Assembly: GCF_008728195.1 (NCBI RefSeq)
Contig: NZ_CP031598.1
Location: 1,736,001 to 1,800,000 of the forward strand
Length of the DNA: 64,000 nt
From: Roseovarius indicus
GTDB taxonomy: Bacteria > Pseudomonadota > Alphaproteobacteria > Rhodobacterales > Rhodobacteraceae
Reading direction: 5' to 3'
This document shows positions 35,316 to 44,263 of the stretch, one piece after another (position 1 is the stretch's first letter; every line of letters begins with the position of its first letter). Under the pieces are notes generated by a model, which searched no databases, had not been told where the DNA came from, and saw only the letters and a list, made by a program, of their open reading frames with translations. Position numbers and translations under genes: made by a program.

Positions 35316-36116
35316 ATGCCCGACCCGTTTCAGAATGTTTCCGCCGCGGGTGACGCGATGATTGGTCAGATCATCGCCGCGCTCGAAGACCGGGCCGACG
35401 ATCCCGCGATGAATGAGATCATCGCGCGCTACTTCGCCGAACTCGACTGGCCCGAAGGGGGCACGCTGCTGGAGGTCGGCTGCGGCACAGGTCCCGTGGC
35501 ACGGGCCGCGGCGCGCCATAGTCCCGGAACAAAGGTGATCGGGACCGATCCGGCCAAGGAACTTGTCACGGATGCGCGGAACCGCGCGACTGACATACCG
35601 AACCTGCGTTTCGAGGCCTGCGATGGTGCGCTACAGCCGGTGGATGCGGGTTCGGTGGACGCGGTGATCCTGCACACGGTACTCAGTCACGTCGCGGACC
35701 CGCAGCCGCTGCTGGCCGAGGCATTCCGCGTGCTGCGACCGGGCGGACAACTGGCTGTCTGCGACGCGGATTTCTCGCGGCTGTCGCTGGCGCTGTGTCC
35801 GGACGATCCGCTCGAAGCCTGTGCCATCGGGTTCACGCGGAACTTCGTGACCGATCCCTGGCTCGCGGCGCGCCTCAGGCCTTTGCTAGCCGAGGCGGGG
35901 TTCGAGACCGAAACATTCCGGACCGAGACCAGGCTTGACCTCGATGGTCACGGCGGCCCGGTGTGGACGCAATTCGCGACGGGGCACCTCGTCGCAGATG
36001 GGATCATCGGTCAGCCGCTCGCGGACGCGCTCGTCGCCGAATGCCAGCGCCGCATCGATGCCGGAACCCTCTACGGCTTCAATCCGTTCGTGACAGCGGT
36101 CGTGCGCCGACCCTGA
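35316..36116 (+). CDS. SAM-dependent methyltransferase (class I)
   Basis: 266 residues from ATG 35316. SAM-binding motif I is GTLLEVGCGTGPVARAAA, motif II GTDPAKELV, motif III DAVILHTVLSHVADP, motif IV LRPGGQLAVCDADF. Resembles UbiE-type small-molecule methyltransferases. It follows the NTF2-like gene by 64 bp. Substrate unknown. Confidence 0.85.
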   Translation: MPDPFQNVSAAGDAMIGQIIAALEDRADDPAMNEIIARYFAELDWPEGGTLLEVGCGTGPVARAAARHSPGTKVIGTDPAKELVTDARNRATDIPNLRFEACDGALQPVDAGSVDAVILHTVLSHVADPQPLLAEAFRVLRPGGQLAVCDADFSRLSLALCPDDPLEACAIGFTRNFVTDPWLAARLRPLLAEAGFETETFRTETRLDLDGHGGPVWTQFATGHLVADGIIGQPLADALVAECQRRIDAGTLYGFNPFVTAVVRRP

Positions 36117-36403
36117 ACTGGGTGCGGGCCTGGGCAGCGAGGGCGAATGGCATTGCCCGTGCCTCCCCCTCACTGCTCGTCGTCGACTGGCCGCACGCTC
36201 TGATTGCCGCGGAACAGGTTTTCGGGGTCCTCGCGCACCCAACCGAGCACCCACGCCGACGGCCCATCGAGGCGTTCGGCGCCTGGATGGGCGCATATGC
36301 ATCGCATGAACGGTAGAGTCCCGTTACAGCGTCATCAACTTCTTCTGACCGACGGCAACGGAATGCGTCGGCCAAGCAGGCTCATAGGACTCCGGGCATA
36401 TTC
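36117..36403. other. Intergenic, no gene seen
   Basis: 287 bp between convergent genes; nothing recognised. Confidence 0.4.
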
Positions 36404-37126
36404 TCAGCCACTGCTGCGGCGTGTCTCTTCGCAGGCAGGATGATTCAAGACGTCCGCGTAGCTGCTTCGCACGAGCCACCTGGTCAGGGTCCGGGCCATC
36501 AATTCATCTCCGCTCAGGCAGATCCTGTCGGCATCAATCTCGGCCTCGAAGGTCGAATGCCCCATCCAGGCGGCGGTGAGCGCCCGAAGGTCGCAGACCA
36601 CGAACAGGTCCACCTCGTGCTTGGGGTCCGTGAAGCAGAGGTCGGTTTCCTCACCGGGCTTGGACAGTAACCAGTAATGGACGGTCTCCTCGGGAGGTTG
36701 TTCGAGGATGAACTGGATGACGCATTTCCGCCGGGGAAGCTCGAGCTGGTCGATCTTGCGCCGGATGTTCCACATCAGCAGCTGCGCATCGAGGTCCTGC
36801 AGCGACACCTCGCTGTCGATGTTCCGGTGCGCCCACTCGCCCAACCCGCGGATCAGCGGCTCGGCCTCATCAGCCATTGCCGTCGTGACATATTCCGCGT
36901 GGCCACCCGGCCCGTCGGTCTTCTTGCGCACCAGCCCGTTGGCTTCCAGTTCCTTCAGGCGCTTAGACAGAAGCCCGGGCGACATGCCGGGAACGCCGCG
37001 CTGGATCTCGTTGAACCGGGTGGAGCCGGACCACATCTCGGTGAGAACCAGCATCGTCCAGCGGGGCTCGAGCAGGCTCGCTGCCATGACGACGGGACAG
37101 AATCTCGGATAGTTCGAATCTGGCAT
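36404..37126 (-). CDS. HxlR-family transcriptional regulator
   Basis: 240 residues from ATG 37126, preferred because GGAGGTG precedes it. The winged helix at ~15-110 reads ASLLEPRWTMLVLTEMWSGS, RFNEIQRGVPGMSPGLLSKR, LKELEANGLVRKK, the HxlR signature but without the usual leading Cys; the C-terminal ~130 residues form an extra SCP2-like domain seen in some members (KHEVDLFVVCDLRALTAAWM, STFEAEIDADRICLSGDEL). It points away from the tautomerase-OsmC set 151 bp off and may repress it. Confidence 0.8.
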   Translation of the reverse strand: MPDSNYPRFCPVVMAASLLEPRWTMLVLTEMWSGSTRFNEIQRGVPGMSPGLLSKRLKELEANGLVRKKTDGPGGHAEYVTTAMADEAEPLIRGLGEWAHRNIDSEVSLQDLDAQLLMWNIRRKIDQLELPRRKCVIQFILEQPPEETVHYWLLSKPGEETDLCFTDPKHEVDLFVVCDLRALTAAWMGHSTFEAEIDADRICLSGDELMARTLTRWLVRSSYADVLNHPACEETRRSSG

Positions 37127-37277
37127 CTCGGCACCTCCGCTTTGACCCAAACATGCCGCCCGCCCTTTCGTCCACTTCACATAGTGTAGCGGGTTTGCTG
37201 CATTTGCTGAACTGGGCCGGTCCGATCCGGCCGTGAGAGGGTCGTTTCATCGAAACCGCAAAGGAAGGAGTGGAATC

Positions 37278-37493
37278 ATGCCTCTTGTAGACATCGAACT
37301 GGTCGAAGGCGTCTTCGACGACCAGCAGAAGGCGAAGATGATCGAGAAACTGACCGACGCGATGGTCGAGGTCGAAGGCGAGAACATGCGCCAGGTAACC
37401 TGGGTGCGGGTCAAGGAGGTCCGCAGCGGTCACTGGGGCATCGGTGGCAACCCGCTAAGGACCGAGGACCTCAAGGCGATGGCCGCCGAATGA
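37278..37493 (+). CDS. 4-oxalocrotonate tautomerase family protein
   Basis: 71 residues from ATG 37278 after AAGGAAGGAG. The mature protein would begin with the catalytic Pro (M-P-L-V-D-I), as in this family, and shows the standard beta-alpha-beta pattern (IELVEGVFDDQQKAKMIEKL, TDAMVEVEGENMRQVTWVRV). Such enzymes shift double bonds of keto acids or dehalogenate; substrate unknown. Its stop lies inside the possible upstream start of the OsmC gene. Confidence 0.85.
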   Translation: MPLVDIELVEGVFDDQQKAKMIEKLTDAMVEVEGENMRQVTWVRVKEVRSGHWGIGGNPLRTEDLKAMAAE

Positions 37494-37558
37494 GCATCGC
37501 TGCCGGCCGGGCCATCCTCCGGGGCGGCCCGGCCCGGGAACCGCCTGGAGGAACAGTC

Positions 37559-38077
37559 ATGGACAGGAACAGTAACGCGCGGGAGGCGCAGTTGCGCGCC
37601 ATCTCCGTCTTCGTGAAGAGACCGGAGCATGCCCATGTCGTCAACCGCGGCACCGCCGAGGTTCGAGAGGGGCTGAGTTGCGTCTACGAGCAGGACGGTC
37701 ACCGGATCGCCCTCGACATGCCCGAGGCGATCGGCGGCAGTGGCGAAGGGCCGTCTCCCGGTTACTTTGGACGCGCGGCGATCTGCGGGTGCCTTGCCAT
37801 CGGGATCAAGATGACGGCAGCGCGGGACGATCTGCGGCTTGATGCGGTGCGCGTCGGAATCGAGCAGGACTTCGACATTCGCGGAGTGCTGGGCATGGAG
37901 GGTGTGAATGCCGCCCCCGGCGATACGCGGATCACCATCGAGATCACGAGCCTCGAACCCGAGGCGCAGCTGCGACTGATGGTCGACCGCGCGTTCGCGG
38001 CGGATCCGTGGTTTCTGGCTTTCCGAGATGCGCAACCGATCCGCACGGCGGTTTCCGTCATCGAGGAGATCGCGTGA
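37559..38077 (+). CDS. OsmC-family protein
   Basis: 172 residues from ATG 37559 (GGAGGA upstream; an ATG at 37490 is also in frame). The two-half OsmC fold is indicated by LSCVYEQDGHRIALDMPEAI, SPGYFGRAAICGCLAIGIKM and TRITIEITSLEPEAQLRLMV. The typical peroxidatic pair of cysteines is only partly there (one in the AICGCLA helix). Possibly an organic peroxide or thiol handling protein. Overlaps the broken methyltransferase by one base. Confidence 0.8.
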   Translation: MDRNSNAREAQLRAISVFVKRPEHAHVVNRGTAEVREGLSCVYEQDGHRIALDMPEAIGGSGEGPSPGYFGRAAICGCLAIGIKMTAARDDLRLDAVRVGIEQDFDIRGVLGMEGVNAAPGDTRITIEITSLEPEAQLRLMVDRAFAADPWFLAFRDAQPIRTAVSVIEEIA

Positions 38078-38303
38078 TGGAGGCGCGCTTGCAGACCCGT
38101 GTCCAGCGCTACGGCTGGGATGCAGCCGCCCCGCATTACCATTCGGGTTGGGAGGCGCAGCTGCGACCGGCCCATGACAGGCTGATGGAGATGGCCGGGC
38201 CTGCGCTTGGCCAGCGGGTCATCGCGGTTGCCTGCGGAAGCGGACTGGTGACGAAACGGCTGGCGGACCGGATCGGACCCACGGGCCGTCTGCTCGCCAC
38301 GGG
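38077..38303 (+). pseudogene. SAM methyltransferase cut by an IS6 end
   Basis: The frame from ATG 38077 shows a methyltransferase N-terminus (GWDAAAPHYHSGWEAQLRP, GQRVIAVACGSGLVTKRLAD, GPTGRLLA) with motif I as VACGSG. The coding stops making sense at 38302 where the IS6 end GGCGTTGTCACGGTAACTTC begins; only ~75 residues remain, without motifs II-IV. Inactive. Confidence 0.8.
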
Positions 38304-38340
38304 CGTTGTCACGGTAACTTCGGGTCGCCTGAGAAATGGC
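38302..38340. repeat. Solo IS6-type end
   Basis: About 36 bp matching 32036-32071 in the same orientation (GGCGTTGTCACGGTAACTTC then GGGT). It is an isolated end without a transposase. Confidence 0.7.
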
Positions 38341-38523
38341 TAAGATACGGTGTCAAGTGGACTATTTTTCCTATCTTATCTGATTTTAACCCCCGTACCC
38401 CCCCGCAAATCTTAATGAAAGTATGAAAAAACAGGTGTTTGGGAAAAACGGGGGGGCGGCTAACCCCCGTCAACCTCCGTCATCTGGTTGCGCCCGCCGT
38501 ACCCGCCCTGCTATCGCAGGCCC
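38341..38523. other. Non-coding stretch with C- and G-tracts
   Basis: Contains TAACCCCCGTACCCCCCCG (about 38389-38407), a run of seven G at 38451-38457, and TAACCCCCGTC, i.e. three copies of an AACCCCCGT-like unit, two direct. The C-tract and G-tract can pair across ~45 bp. Role unknown. Confidence 0.4.
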
Positions 38524-38694
38524 ATGGAACGTCGCATCAAGCGTCAAACCAAGAAAGACCCCGAGGGCCGCCTCTTGATGCTGTTCGAGGTTGTTGACGT
38601 CATCAACGGTGAGGAACGCCACTCCGGCGAGCGCCCGTTGTTCGATACGCGGGAGAAGGCGCAGGCTTGGATTGATCGGCATCGCCCGCGTTAG
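38524..38694 (+). CDS. Small basic protein, paralogue 1
   Basis: 56 residues from the ATG at 38524. MERRIKRQTKKDPEGRLLML and FEVVDVING, then HSGERPLFDTREKAQAWIDR. The core FEVV[DE]VI[DN]G and RPLFxTxxxAxxWI recur in the next gene, so the two are tandem paralogues. Basic N-terminus, possibly nucleic-acid binding. Not a known family to me. Confidence 0.55.
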   Translation: MERRIKRQTKKDPEGRLLMLFEVVDVINGEERHSGERPLFDTREKAQAWIDRHRPR

Positions 38695-38766
38695 CTTCGC
38701 AACCGTCTACAATTTTTCCGGCTATCAGATTACACTCGACAACTTCGGCTTGTTATTGCCAATGAC

Positions 38767-38946
38767 ATGCAACATCGGATCAAGCGTCGCGTTAAGAATA
38801 CCTCCGACAACCGCCTCGTAACCCGGTTCGAGGTTGTCGAGGTAATCGATGGGAAGGTTCATCACTCCCATGATCGTCCCTTGTTTCGGACGAAGGACGA
38901 GGCGGAGAGATGGATTTATAAGTATGGTTCGCGAAAGAGATACTGA
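38767..38946 (+). CDS. Small basic protein, paralogue 2
   Basis: 59 residues, with 18-20 positions shared with paralogue 1: MQHRIKRRVKNTSDNRLVTR, FEVVEVIDGKVHHSHDRPLF, RTKDEAERWIYKYGSRKRY. The conserved pattern and similar length show a real coding region although no ribosome-binding site is obvious. Confidence 0.5.
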   Translation: MQHRIKRRVKNTSDNRLVTRFEVVEVIDGKVHHSHDRPLFRTKDEAERWIYKYGSRKRY

Positions 38947-39187
38947 CGCGGACCCTCACCAAATTGGATGCAGGGTGAAGGCCCGCGCCACTAGGAGTGG
39001 ACCCAGCGCGCCAACGCTGTGATTTGAACGGCCCAATCTCTGCCAGCAACCTTGCCTGTCTCGCGCCTGCCGTGCAACCGAAAGCTGTGCTTCTATCCGG
39101 GGCGGTTTTTGTTGTAGGGGTTGCTATCCTTCATATCTGCCGTGCGGAGGAAGCCGGTATCGAACGCTCGATCCTGTATCCTGCAGA

Positions 39188-39421
39188 TCACCCGTTTTGT
39201 GTGCCGTCGTGGTGTCTCAGTGCCGTGGCGACCAGTTCTGCCAGCCGACATGCCTCGCCTTCACTCTGGGCGGCCGCTTGGTCAAAACCACGCGCCAGGT
39301 CTTCGCGTGCATTCGGGCCGTTTGTGACGGCCTCTGCCATTCCCATGACCATTGCCACTGCCGCGTGTCGCACCTCGATCACTTGATCCTCAAGTGCTTT
39401 GATTTTTTCTTCCGGCGTCAT
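39188..39421 (-). CDS. Small helical hypothetical protein
   Basis: 77 residues; starts MTPEEKIKALEDQVIEVRHA with a coiled-coil-like heptad, then GMAEAVTNGPNAREDLARGF. GAAAGGG lies 5 nt upstream. Likely a short helical protein of a mobile element; unknown function. Confidence 0.5.
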   Translation of the reverse strand: MTPEEKIKALEDQVIEVRHAAVAMVMGMAEAVTNGPNAREDLARGFDQAAAQSEGEACRLAELVATALRHHDGTQNG

Positions 39422-39654
39422 GGTGCCCTTTCGATATGCATCCGCGTTTATTGACAGTGGCAGCCTGTAACGGCTCGCGACCTATGCGTAATCCAATCTC
39501 TGATTGGTGGTAAAGAACCCATCTGATGTTGAGCACGATAGAATTCTGGAAGTTGCATCGTCTTTGTCGTCCGACGCCATCACGTTGGATGTTTTGCTCT
39601 TCTTGTAAAACATTGGCGTTTTCTCTGGAACGGACTGGACTGCGGCGCCCTTTC

Positions 39655-39746
39655 GAGCGTTGCTGTCCCTGCGCCCGGCACATGGTTCGGGCTTCTCTCG
39701 GTGACAGGGCCGGCATAGGGCCAGCCCCGTAAACCGGGAGAACTCC
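39655..39746 (+). promoter_or_regulatory. Conserved structured leader, copy 1
   Basis: This ~95-bp stretch is similar to 51705-51796. Both contain GCGTTGCTGTC and CTGCGCCCG, a stem-loop with loop ACATGG (here CCCGGC/TTCGGG at 39674-39691), then CTCTCGGT and AAACCGGGAGA just before the start codon. Stem base changes keep most pairs while the loop is identical, so the RNA or DNA structure appears conserved. See copy 2. Confidence 0.55.
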
Positions 39747-40046
39747 ATGACGAAGAAGAACACTAAAACGGCAAGTAAGAAGGCCGGGAGCGCGGAGCGC
39801 AAACGGCCGGGTCGCAAATCGCAGGGCGCGGCGCCGAGGAATCCCAAGACCGCGCTGGTGCGCGAGATGCTGGAAGGCGAGGTCGGTGCGAGCCTGGACG
39901 ATCTCTGCAAAGCGACCGGCTGGCAGCCGCACACCGTTCGGGCGGCGCTCAGCGGCCTGCGCAAGACGGGAAACGTAATCAACCGCACCAAGAATGATGC
40001 AGGCAAGTCGATTTATCGCGTCACGGATACAGGCGGTGCCACGTGA
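39747..40046 (+). CDS. DUF3489 protein, cassette copy 1
   Basis: 99 residues. A Lys-rich unstructured N-terminus, then the DUF3489 winged-helix-like region KTALVREMLEGEVGASLDDL and CKATGWQPHTVRAALSGLRK ending IYRVTD. It is the first gene of a DUF3489-DUF2924-serine recombinase cassette and overlaps the DUF2924 gene by 4 bp. It may be a DNA-binding accessory factor of the recombinase. Confidence 0.8.
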   Translation: MTKKNTKTASKKAGSAERKRPGRKSQGAAPRNPKTALVREMLEGEVGASLDDLCKATGWQPHTVRAALSGLRKTGNVINRTKNDAGKSIYRVTDTGGAT

Positions 40047-40453
40047 TGCCTCATGTCGACGAGATAGAAGCGATGGATCGCCAGCAGCTCTTAGCGCTCT
40101 GGCAAGATCTCTTCGACGTGCCGCCGCCAAAGAGCCTGAGCCGGCCCTTCCTGCGACGGGTGCTCGCCTTCGAGGTGCAGGCCCGCGCGATGGGCGCTTT
40201 GCCTAAGGGCTTCATCACCAAATTGGAGCGAGCGGCAGGCGAGGACGCGCCCAAGCGCAGTGATGGCCTGAAGCCCGGCGGCCGGCTTCTGCGTGAGTGG
40301 AACGGTGTCACCCACGTCGTTGATGTCACCGAGCAGGGGTTTCGATGGCGGGACAAAACTTGGCGCTCGCTTTCGGCCATCGCGCGTGAGATCACCGGTG
40401 CGCACTGGTCGGGGCCGCGTTTCTTCGGCTTGAATGGCGGGGCAGGGCGGTGA
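40043..40453 (+). CDS. DUF2924 protein, cassette copy 1
   Basis: 136 residues, start in an ATGA overlap. Starts with MDRQQLLALWQDLFDVPPPK and SLSRPFLRRVLAFEVQARAM, ends LSAIAREITGAHWSGPRFFG, the full DUF2924 pattern. It almost always sits next to recombinase genes in alphaproteobacterial mobile elements. Overlaps the truncated recombinase by 4 bp. Confidence 0.85.
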   Translation: MMPHVDEIEAMDRQQLLALWQDLFDVPPPKSLSRPFLRRVLAFEVQARAMGALPKGFITKLERAAGEDAPKRSDGLKPGGRLLREWNGVTHVVDVTEQGFRWRDKTWRSLSAIAREITGAHWSGPRFFGLNGGAGR

Positions 40454-40672
40454 GCCGCAAAATCCGTTGCGCCATCTATACCCGGAAATCGACGGAGGAC
40501 GGGCTGGAGCAGGGTTTCAACTCCCTCGACGCCCAGCACGAGGCCTGTGCGGCCTATGTGACCAGCCAGCGTGGCGAAGGCTGGACCCTACTGCCCGCCC
40601 GCTATGACGATGGCGGCGTGTCGGGCGGCACGTTGGAACGCCCGGGCCTGCAACGCCTTATGGCCGACATCG
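40450..40672 (+). pseudogene. Serine recombinase, first 74 codons only
   Basis: Reads MSRKIRCAIYTRKSTEDGLE with the nucleophile at Ser14, then ARYDDGGVSGGTLERPGLQR-LMADI and is cut by the IS21 left end at 40673. The remainder of the gene (~480 codons in the intact copy at 52470) is not found on the other side of the IS, so it was lost, not just interrupted. Confidence 0.9.
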
Positions 40673-40743
40673 TGTTAATTTCCGCTGAGAAGTGACCCGG
40701 TATTTTCACCGAGATTTGACCCGCCCTTACAGCTTATCAGCGG

Positions 40744-41535
40744 TCATGTTTTGGTCAATGCGGGGGTCTCCTTTCGCTTTTGCTTTGCAGCCTCGGAGCT
40801 GGCCTTGAAGCGGTAGCTGTCGTTGCCGGTCTCCAGGATATGACAGCGATGTGTGAGGCGATCGAGGAGCGCCGTTGTCATCTTGGCGTCGCCGAAGACC
40901 TGGGCCCATTCCGCGAAGCTGAGGTTGGTTGTGATGATGACACTGGTGCGCTCATAGAGCTTGCTGAGGAGATGGAACAGCAAGGCGCCACCGGACGCAC
41001 TGAACGGCAGGTAACCGAGCTCGTCGAGGATGACCAAGTCGATTTTGGTCAGCATCTCAGCCATCTTCCCGGCCTTTCCGATGGCCTTCTCTTGTTCGAG
41101 AGCATTCACGAGTTCCACGGTTGAGAAGAAGCGGACCTTGCGACGATGATGCTCGATGGCCTGGACGCCGATCGCTGTCGCAACGTGGCTTTTTCCGGTG
41201 CCTGGGCCGCCTATGAGGACGACGTTCTCTGCGTTTTCCATGAACTCCCCGCGATGCAGCTGCCGGACTGTGGCCTCGTTGATGTCGCTGGAGGCAAAGT
41301 CGAAGCCCGCGAGATCCTTGTAGGCTGGGAAGCGCGCGACCTTCATGTGGTTGGCGATGGATCGGACTTCCCGTTCAGCCATCTCCGCCTTGAGCAGCTG
41401 GGACAACATCGGCGTTGCGGCCTCGAAGGCAGGTGCACCTTGGGCGACGAGATCATCGACGGCCTGGGCCATGCCGTGCAGCTTGAGGCTGCGCAGCATG
41501 ATCACGATCGAAGCCCCTGCAGGATCATGACGCAT
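40744..41535 (-). CDS. istB: IS21 helper ATPase IstB
   Basis: 263 residues, AAA+ ATPase of IS21 elements. Walker [13 protein letters not shown], Walker [13 protein letters not shown], sensor region [17 protein letters not shown]. Intact. Overlaps istA by 11 bp. It assists the transposase in target selection. Confidence 0.95.
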   Translation of the reverse strand: MRHDPAGASIVIMLRSLKLHGMAQAVDDLVAQGAPAFEAATPMLSQLLKAEMAEREVRSIANHMKVARFPAYKDLAGFDFASSDINEATVRQLHRGEFMENAENVVLIGGPGTGKSHVATAIGVQAIEHHRRKVRFFSTVELVNALEQEKAIGKAGKMAEMLTKIDLVILDELGYLPFSASGGALLFHLLSKLYERTSVIITTNLSFAEWAQVFGDAKMTTALLDRLTHRCHILETGNDSYRFKASSEAAKQKRKETPALTKT

Positions 41536-43054
41536 GACGCTTCTCCGTGGTTTGCCTCAGGCCGTCATAGCGGTCGACATCGGCCTTCGGGGCGGTCGCC
41601 AGCGCCAGCGCTTCCGGCGGATCGATCTCGGGGGGATCGGTCTGTTTGCGGTCGACCAGCCTGTGGAGCAGGTTCAGGATGTGCGTCTTGGTTGGCACGC
41701 CGGCCTCCAGAGCCAGTTCTACGGCGCACAAGACCGCCTCTTCGTCATGGTGGAGCACCAGGGACAGGATATCGACCATCTCCCGGTCCCCACCTTCCTT
41801 GCGCAGCATGTGATCCTGCAGGCGGCGGAAGGCGTCGGGCATCTCCGTGAACGGCGCGCCGTTGCGCAGCGCTCCTGGTTTGCGTTGGATGACCGCGAGA
41901 TAGTGCCGCCAATCATAGACGACCCGGCCCGGCTTGTGGTGCGAGCGCTCAATGATGCGCGCATGTGTGCACACCGTCTGCCCCTCCGCCACGATGACCA
42001 ACCGATCGGGGTAGACATGCAGGCTGACGGGGCGGTTCGCGAAGCTGGCAGGGACGCTGTATCGGTTGCGTTCAAAGGTCACCAAACACGTTGGCGATAC
42101 ACGTTTGCCGTGCTCGACAAACCCGTCGAATGCGGGGGGCAATGCCATGAGCATGGGCTTCTCTGCTTCCCAGACATCTGCGATTGAACCGGGCAATGTC
42201 TGATGCGCCGTTTCCGCCCAGAGGGCGATACAGCGATCCTCCAGCCACTGGTTCAGCTCGTCCAGCGTGTCGAAGACCGGTATGATCTGCCAGAGGCGGT
42301 TGCGGGCGTCTCGTACGCTCTTCTCGACCTGACCTTTCTCCCAACCCGCGGCAGGATTGCAGAACTCTGGCTCAAACACGTAGTGGCTGGCCATGGCTTG
42401 GAAGCGCGCATTGATATCGCGCTGCTTGCCGCGACCGACACGGTCCACGGCCGTCTTCATATTGTCATAAATCCCACGGCCAGGCACTCCGCCGAAGACG
42501 CGGAATGCATGCCAATGGGCATCGAACAGCATCTCATGGGTCTGAAGCAGATAGGCCCGAACCAGGAAAGCGCGGCTGTGGGACAGCTTCGTGTGTGCGA
42601 CCTGGAGCTTGATACGCTCACCGCCGAGGGTGGCCCAGTCCTCGCTCCAGTCGAACTGGAAGGCTTCGCCAGGCTGGAAGACCAACGGCACATAGGTGCC
42701 GCGTCCCGTTGTTTGCTCGGCCAGGTGCCGATCTGCGCGCCACGCCCGGGCAAACGCGGCGACACGCCCGTAGGACCCGTCGTAGCCGAGCTTCACCAAG
42801 TCTTCGTGCATCTTCTTCAGGCAGCGGCGCTCTTTGCGCGGCTTGCGCGTTTGCGCCAGAAGCCATGCGGAAAGTCGATCCGCATAAGGGTCCAGCTTGC
42901 TGGCGCGTGGCGGCGTCTTGAACCTTGGTTCAACAGCGCCCTCGCGAAGATACTTCCGGATGGTGTTGCGAGACAGGCCCGTGCGCCTGGCGATCTCGCG
43001 AATGGGCATCTTGTCACGCAAGGCCCAACGTCGAATGACACTCAAAAATCCCAT
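41525..43054 (-). CDS. istA: IS21 transposase IstA
   Basis: 509 residues from M at 43054 (a start at 43081 is also open; [10 protein letters not shown] matches the conserved start of the related copy at 7810). N-terminal HTH ([20 protein letters not shown]), DDE core with D in [11 protein letters not shown] in [13 protein letters not shown] in [12 protein letters not shown]. Full length and probably active. Confidence 0.95.
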   Translation of the reverse strand: MGFLSVIRRWALRDKMPIREIARRTGLSRNTIRKYLREGAVEPRFKTPPRASKLDPYADRLSAWLLAQTRKPRKERRCLKKMHEDLVKLGYDGSYGRVAAFARAWRADRHLAEQTTGRGTYVPLVFQPGEAFQFDWSEDWATLGGERIKLQVAHTKLSHSRAFLVRAYLLQTHEMLFDAHWHAFRVFGGVPGRGIYDNMKTAVDRVGRGKQRDINARFQAMASHYVFEPEFCNPAAGWEKGQVEKSVRDARNRLWQIIPVFDTLDELNQWLEDRCIALWAETAHQTLPGSIADVWEAEKPMLMALPPAFDGFVEHGKRVSPTCLVTFERNRYSVPASFANRPVSLHVYPDRLVIVAEGQTVCTHARIIERSHHKPGRVVYDWRHYLAVIQRKPGALRNGAPFTEMPDAFRRLQDHMLRKEGGDREMVDILSLVLHHDEEAVLCAVELALEAGVPTKTHILNLLHRLVDRKQTDPPEIDPPEALALATAPKADVDRYDGLRQTTEKRHAS

Positions 43055-43167
43055 GTCGATCACTCCATGTCTCCCCGACAAAACCCGTCAGGGAAAGGTG
43101 TTCACATGGGTCAATTCTCAGTGAAAAATTTGAAGCCTACCGGGTCACTTCTCAGCGGAAATTAACA

Positions 43168-43437
43168 GTCAGAGACTGGATCGCCGCGGTCGGCTCGAAG
43201 ACTGCGTTCATTGAGCCCGGATCACCCTGGGAGAACGGCTATTGCGAAAGCTTCAATGCCCGCTTCCGCGACGAACTGCTTAACGGCGAACTCTTCTACA
43301 CACTCAAGGAGGCGAGGATCATCATCGAAACCTGGAGAAGACACTACAACACCGTTCGGCCTCACAGCGCCCTTGGATACCGGCCACCCGCACCGGAAAG
43401 TATCGTCCAGATGGACCAGAGGCCGGTTATGCACTAA
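43168..43437 (+). pseudogene. IS3-family transposase (OrfB) C-terminal fragment
   Basis: 90 codons, VRDWIAAVGSKTAFIEPGSP, WENGYCESFNARFRDELLNG (third catalytic residue E) and YNTVRPHSALGYRPPAPES to the stop. It begins exactly at the IS21 right end, so the IS21 or an associated deletion removed the rest. Confidence 0.9.
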
Positions 43438-43784
43438 CAATCAACCTGGATCACTCAGTGGGGGCATCCCACCATCCTAACAGCGAACACGAAAGAGTTC
43501 TGTTAACGCTGGAAAGCGTTTAACCCGCGTTTCGGCGACTCAATAAAGCACATCGAATCCGCTCTGAGAAGCCGCGCCATCTCGCGCCGTACCCACTTTG
43601 GGCTGGTATATACCGACCGCAGCTGCAGTATCTGAGGTAATCGCAACCGTCCGGTGTGGGCTCGTTCCGGACCTTCGCCGCAAGGTTCGCGAAGGCCGGC
43701 AACGCGGACTTTCCTGACTTTCGCTGCGACTGCGCGGTGTGAGATTTGTGCAGTGTCCTCACGGCGACCCTGAGATCGGTGCCG
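43438..43784. other. Intergenic, no gene seen
   Basis: 347 bp after the IS3 fragment. Minus-strand frames exist but contain no motif or ribosome-binding site. It probably includes the outer end of the lost IS3. Confidence 0.4.
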
Positions 43785-44252
43785 TCAGGCAGCCTCGTAG
43801 CTGGAGAAGATTTTCGTCCCGCCATCTCTGAGGATCAGGAACACATCGTAGACTTCCCGCTCATCCTCTGGCCCCATGCCCGGTGATCCGTAAGGCATCC
43901 CGGGCACGGCGAGACCGACGGCATCGGGACGCTCGGATAGCAGCCGTCGAATGTCGGCCGTCGGCACGTGTCCTTCGATCATGTAGCCCTCGATCTCGCC
44001 GGTGTGGCAGGAGGTCATGTTCTGGGGGATGCCGTTCTCGAGCTTGTGCCGGATCAGGAGGGTGCCGAAGCTGCGCTCGGTGGTGACCTTGAAGCCGTCC
44101 TCTTTCAGGATCTCGATCCAGGCGGTGCAGCAGCCACAGTTCGGATCTTTCAGAACGTGGATCGCGGGAGAGCTTTGGGACAGTCCGGCGGTCGGTGCCG
44201 TCGCGGCGAAACACGCGGCGGAGGCCATCATGGCGCGGCGGGTGAGGGTCAT
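43785..44252 (-). CDS. DUF411 (putative metal-binding) protein
   Basis: 155 residues with a Tat/Sec-like signal (TRRAMMASAACFAATAPT). Core LKDPNCGCCTAWIEILKEDG with CGCC, MTSCHTGEIEGYMIEGHVPT and LAVPGMPYGSPGMG, typical of DUF411 proteins linked to copper or other metal resistance in the periplasm. 11 bp after the P-type ATPase stop on the same strand, so in one operon. Confidence 0.88.
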   Translation of the reverse strand: MTLTRRAMMASAACFAATAPTAGLSQSSPAIHVLKDPNCGCCTAWIEILKEDGFKVTTERSFGTLLIRHKLENGIPQNMTSCHTGEIEGYMIEGHVPTADIRRLLSERPDAVGLAVPGMPYGSPGMGPEDEREVYDVFLILRDGGTKIFSSYEAA

Positions 44253-44263
44253 CAGGGTTCCTT

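Larger units (their letters stand above)
40673..43167 (-). mobile_element. IS21-family insertion sequence, complete
   Basis: 2495 bp, bounded by perfect terminal inverted repeats TGTTAATTTCCGCTGAGAAG... (first 29 bp identical at both ends) with further inner TTGACCC-type repeats. Contains istA and istB in the usual order, overlapping. No target duplication: left flank CGACATCG, right flank GTCAGAGA, which shows that an adjacent deletion or recombination took place. Confidence 0.9.
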
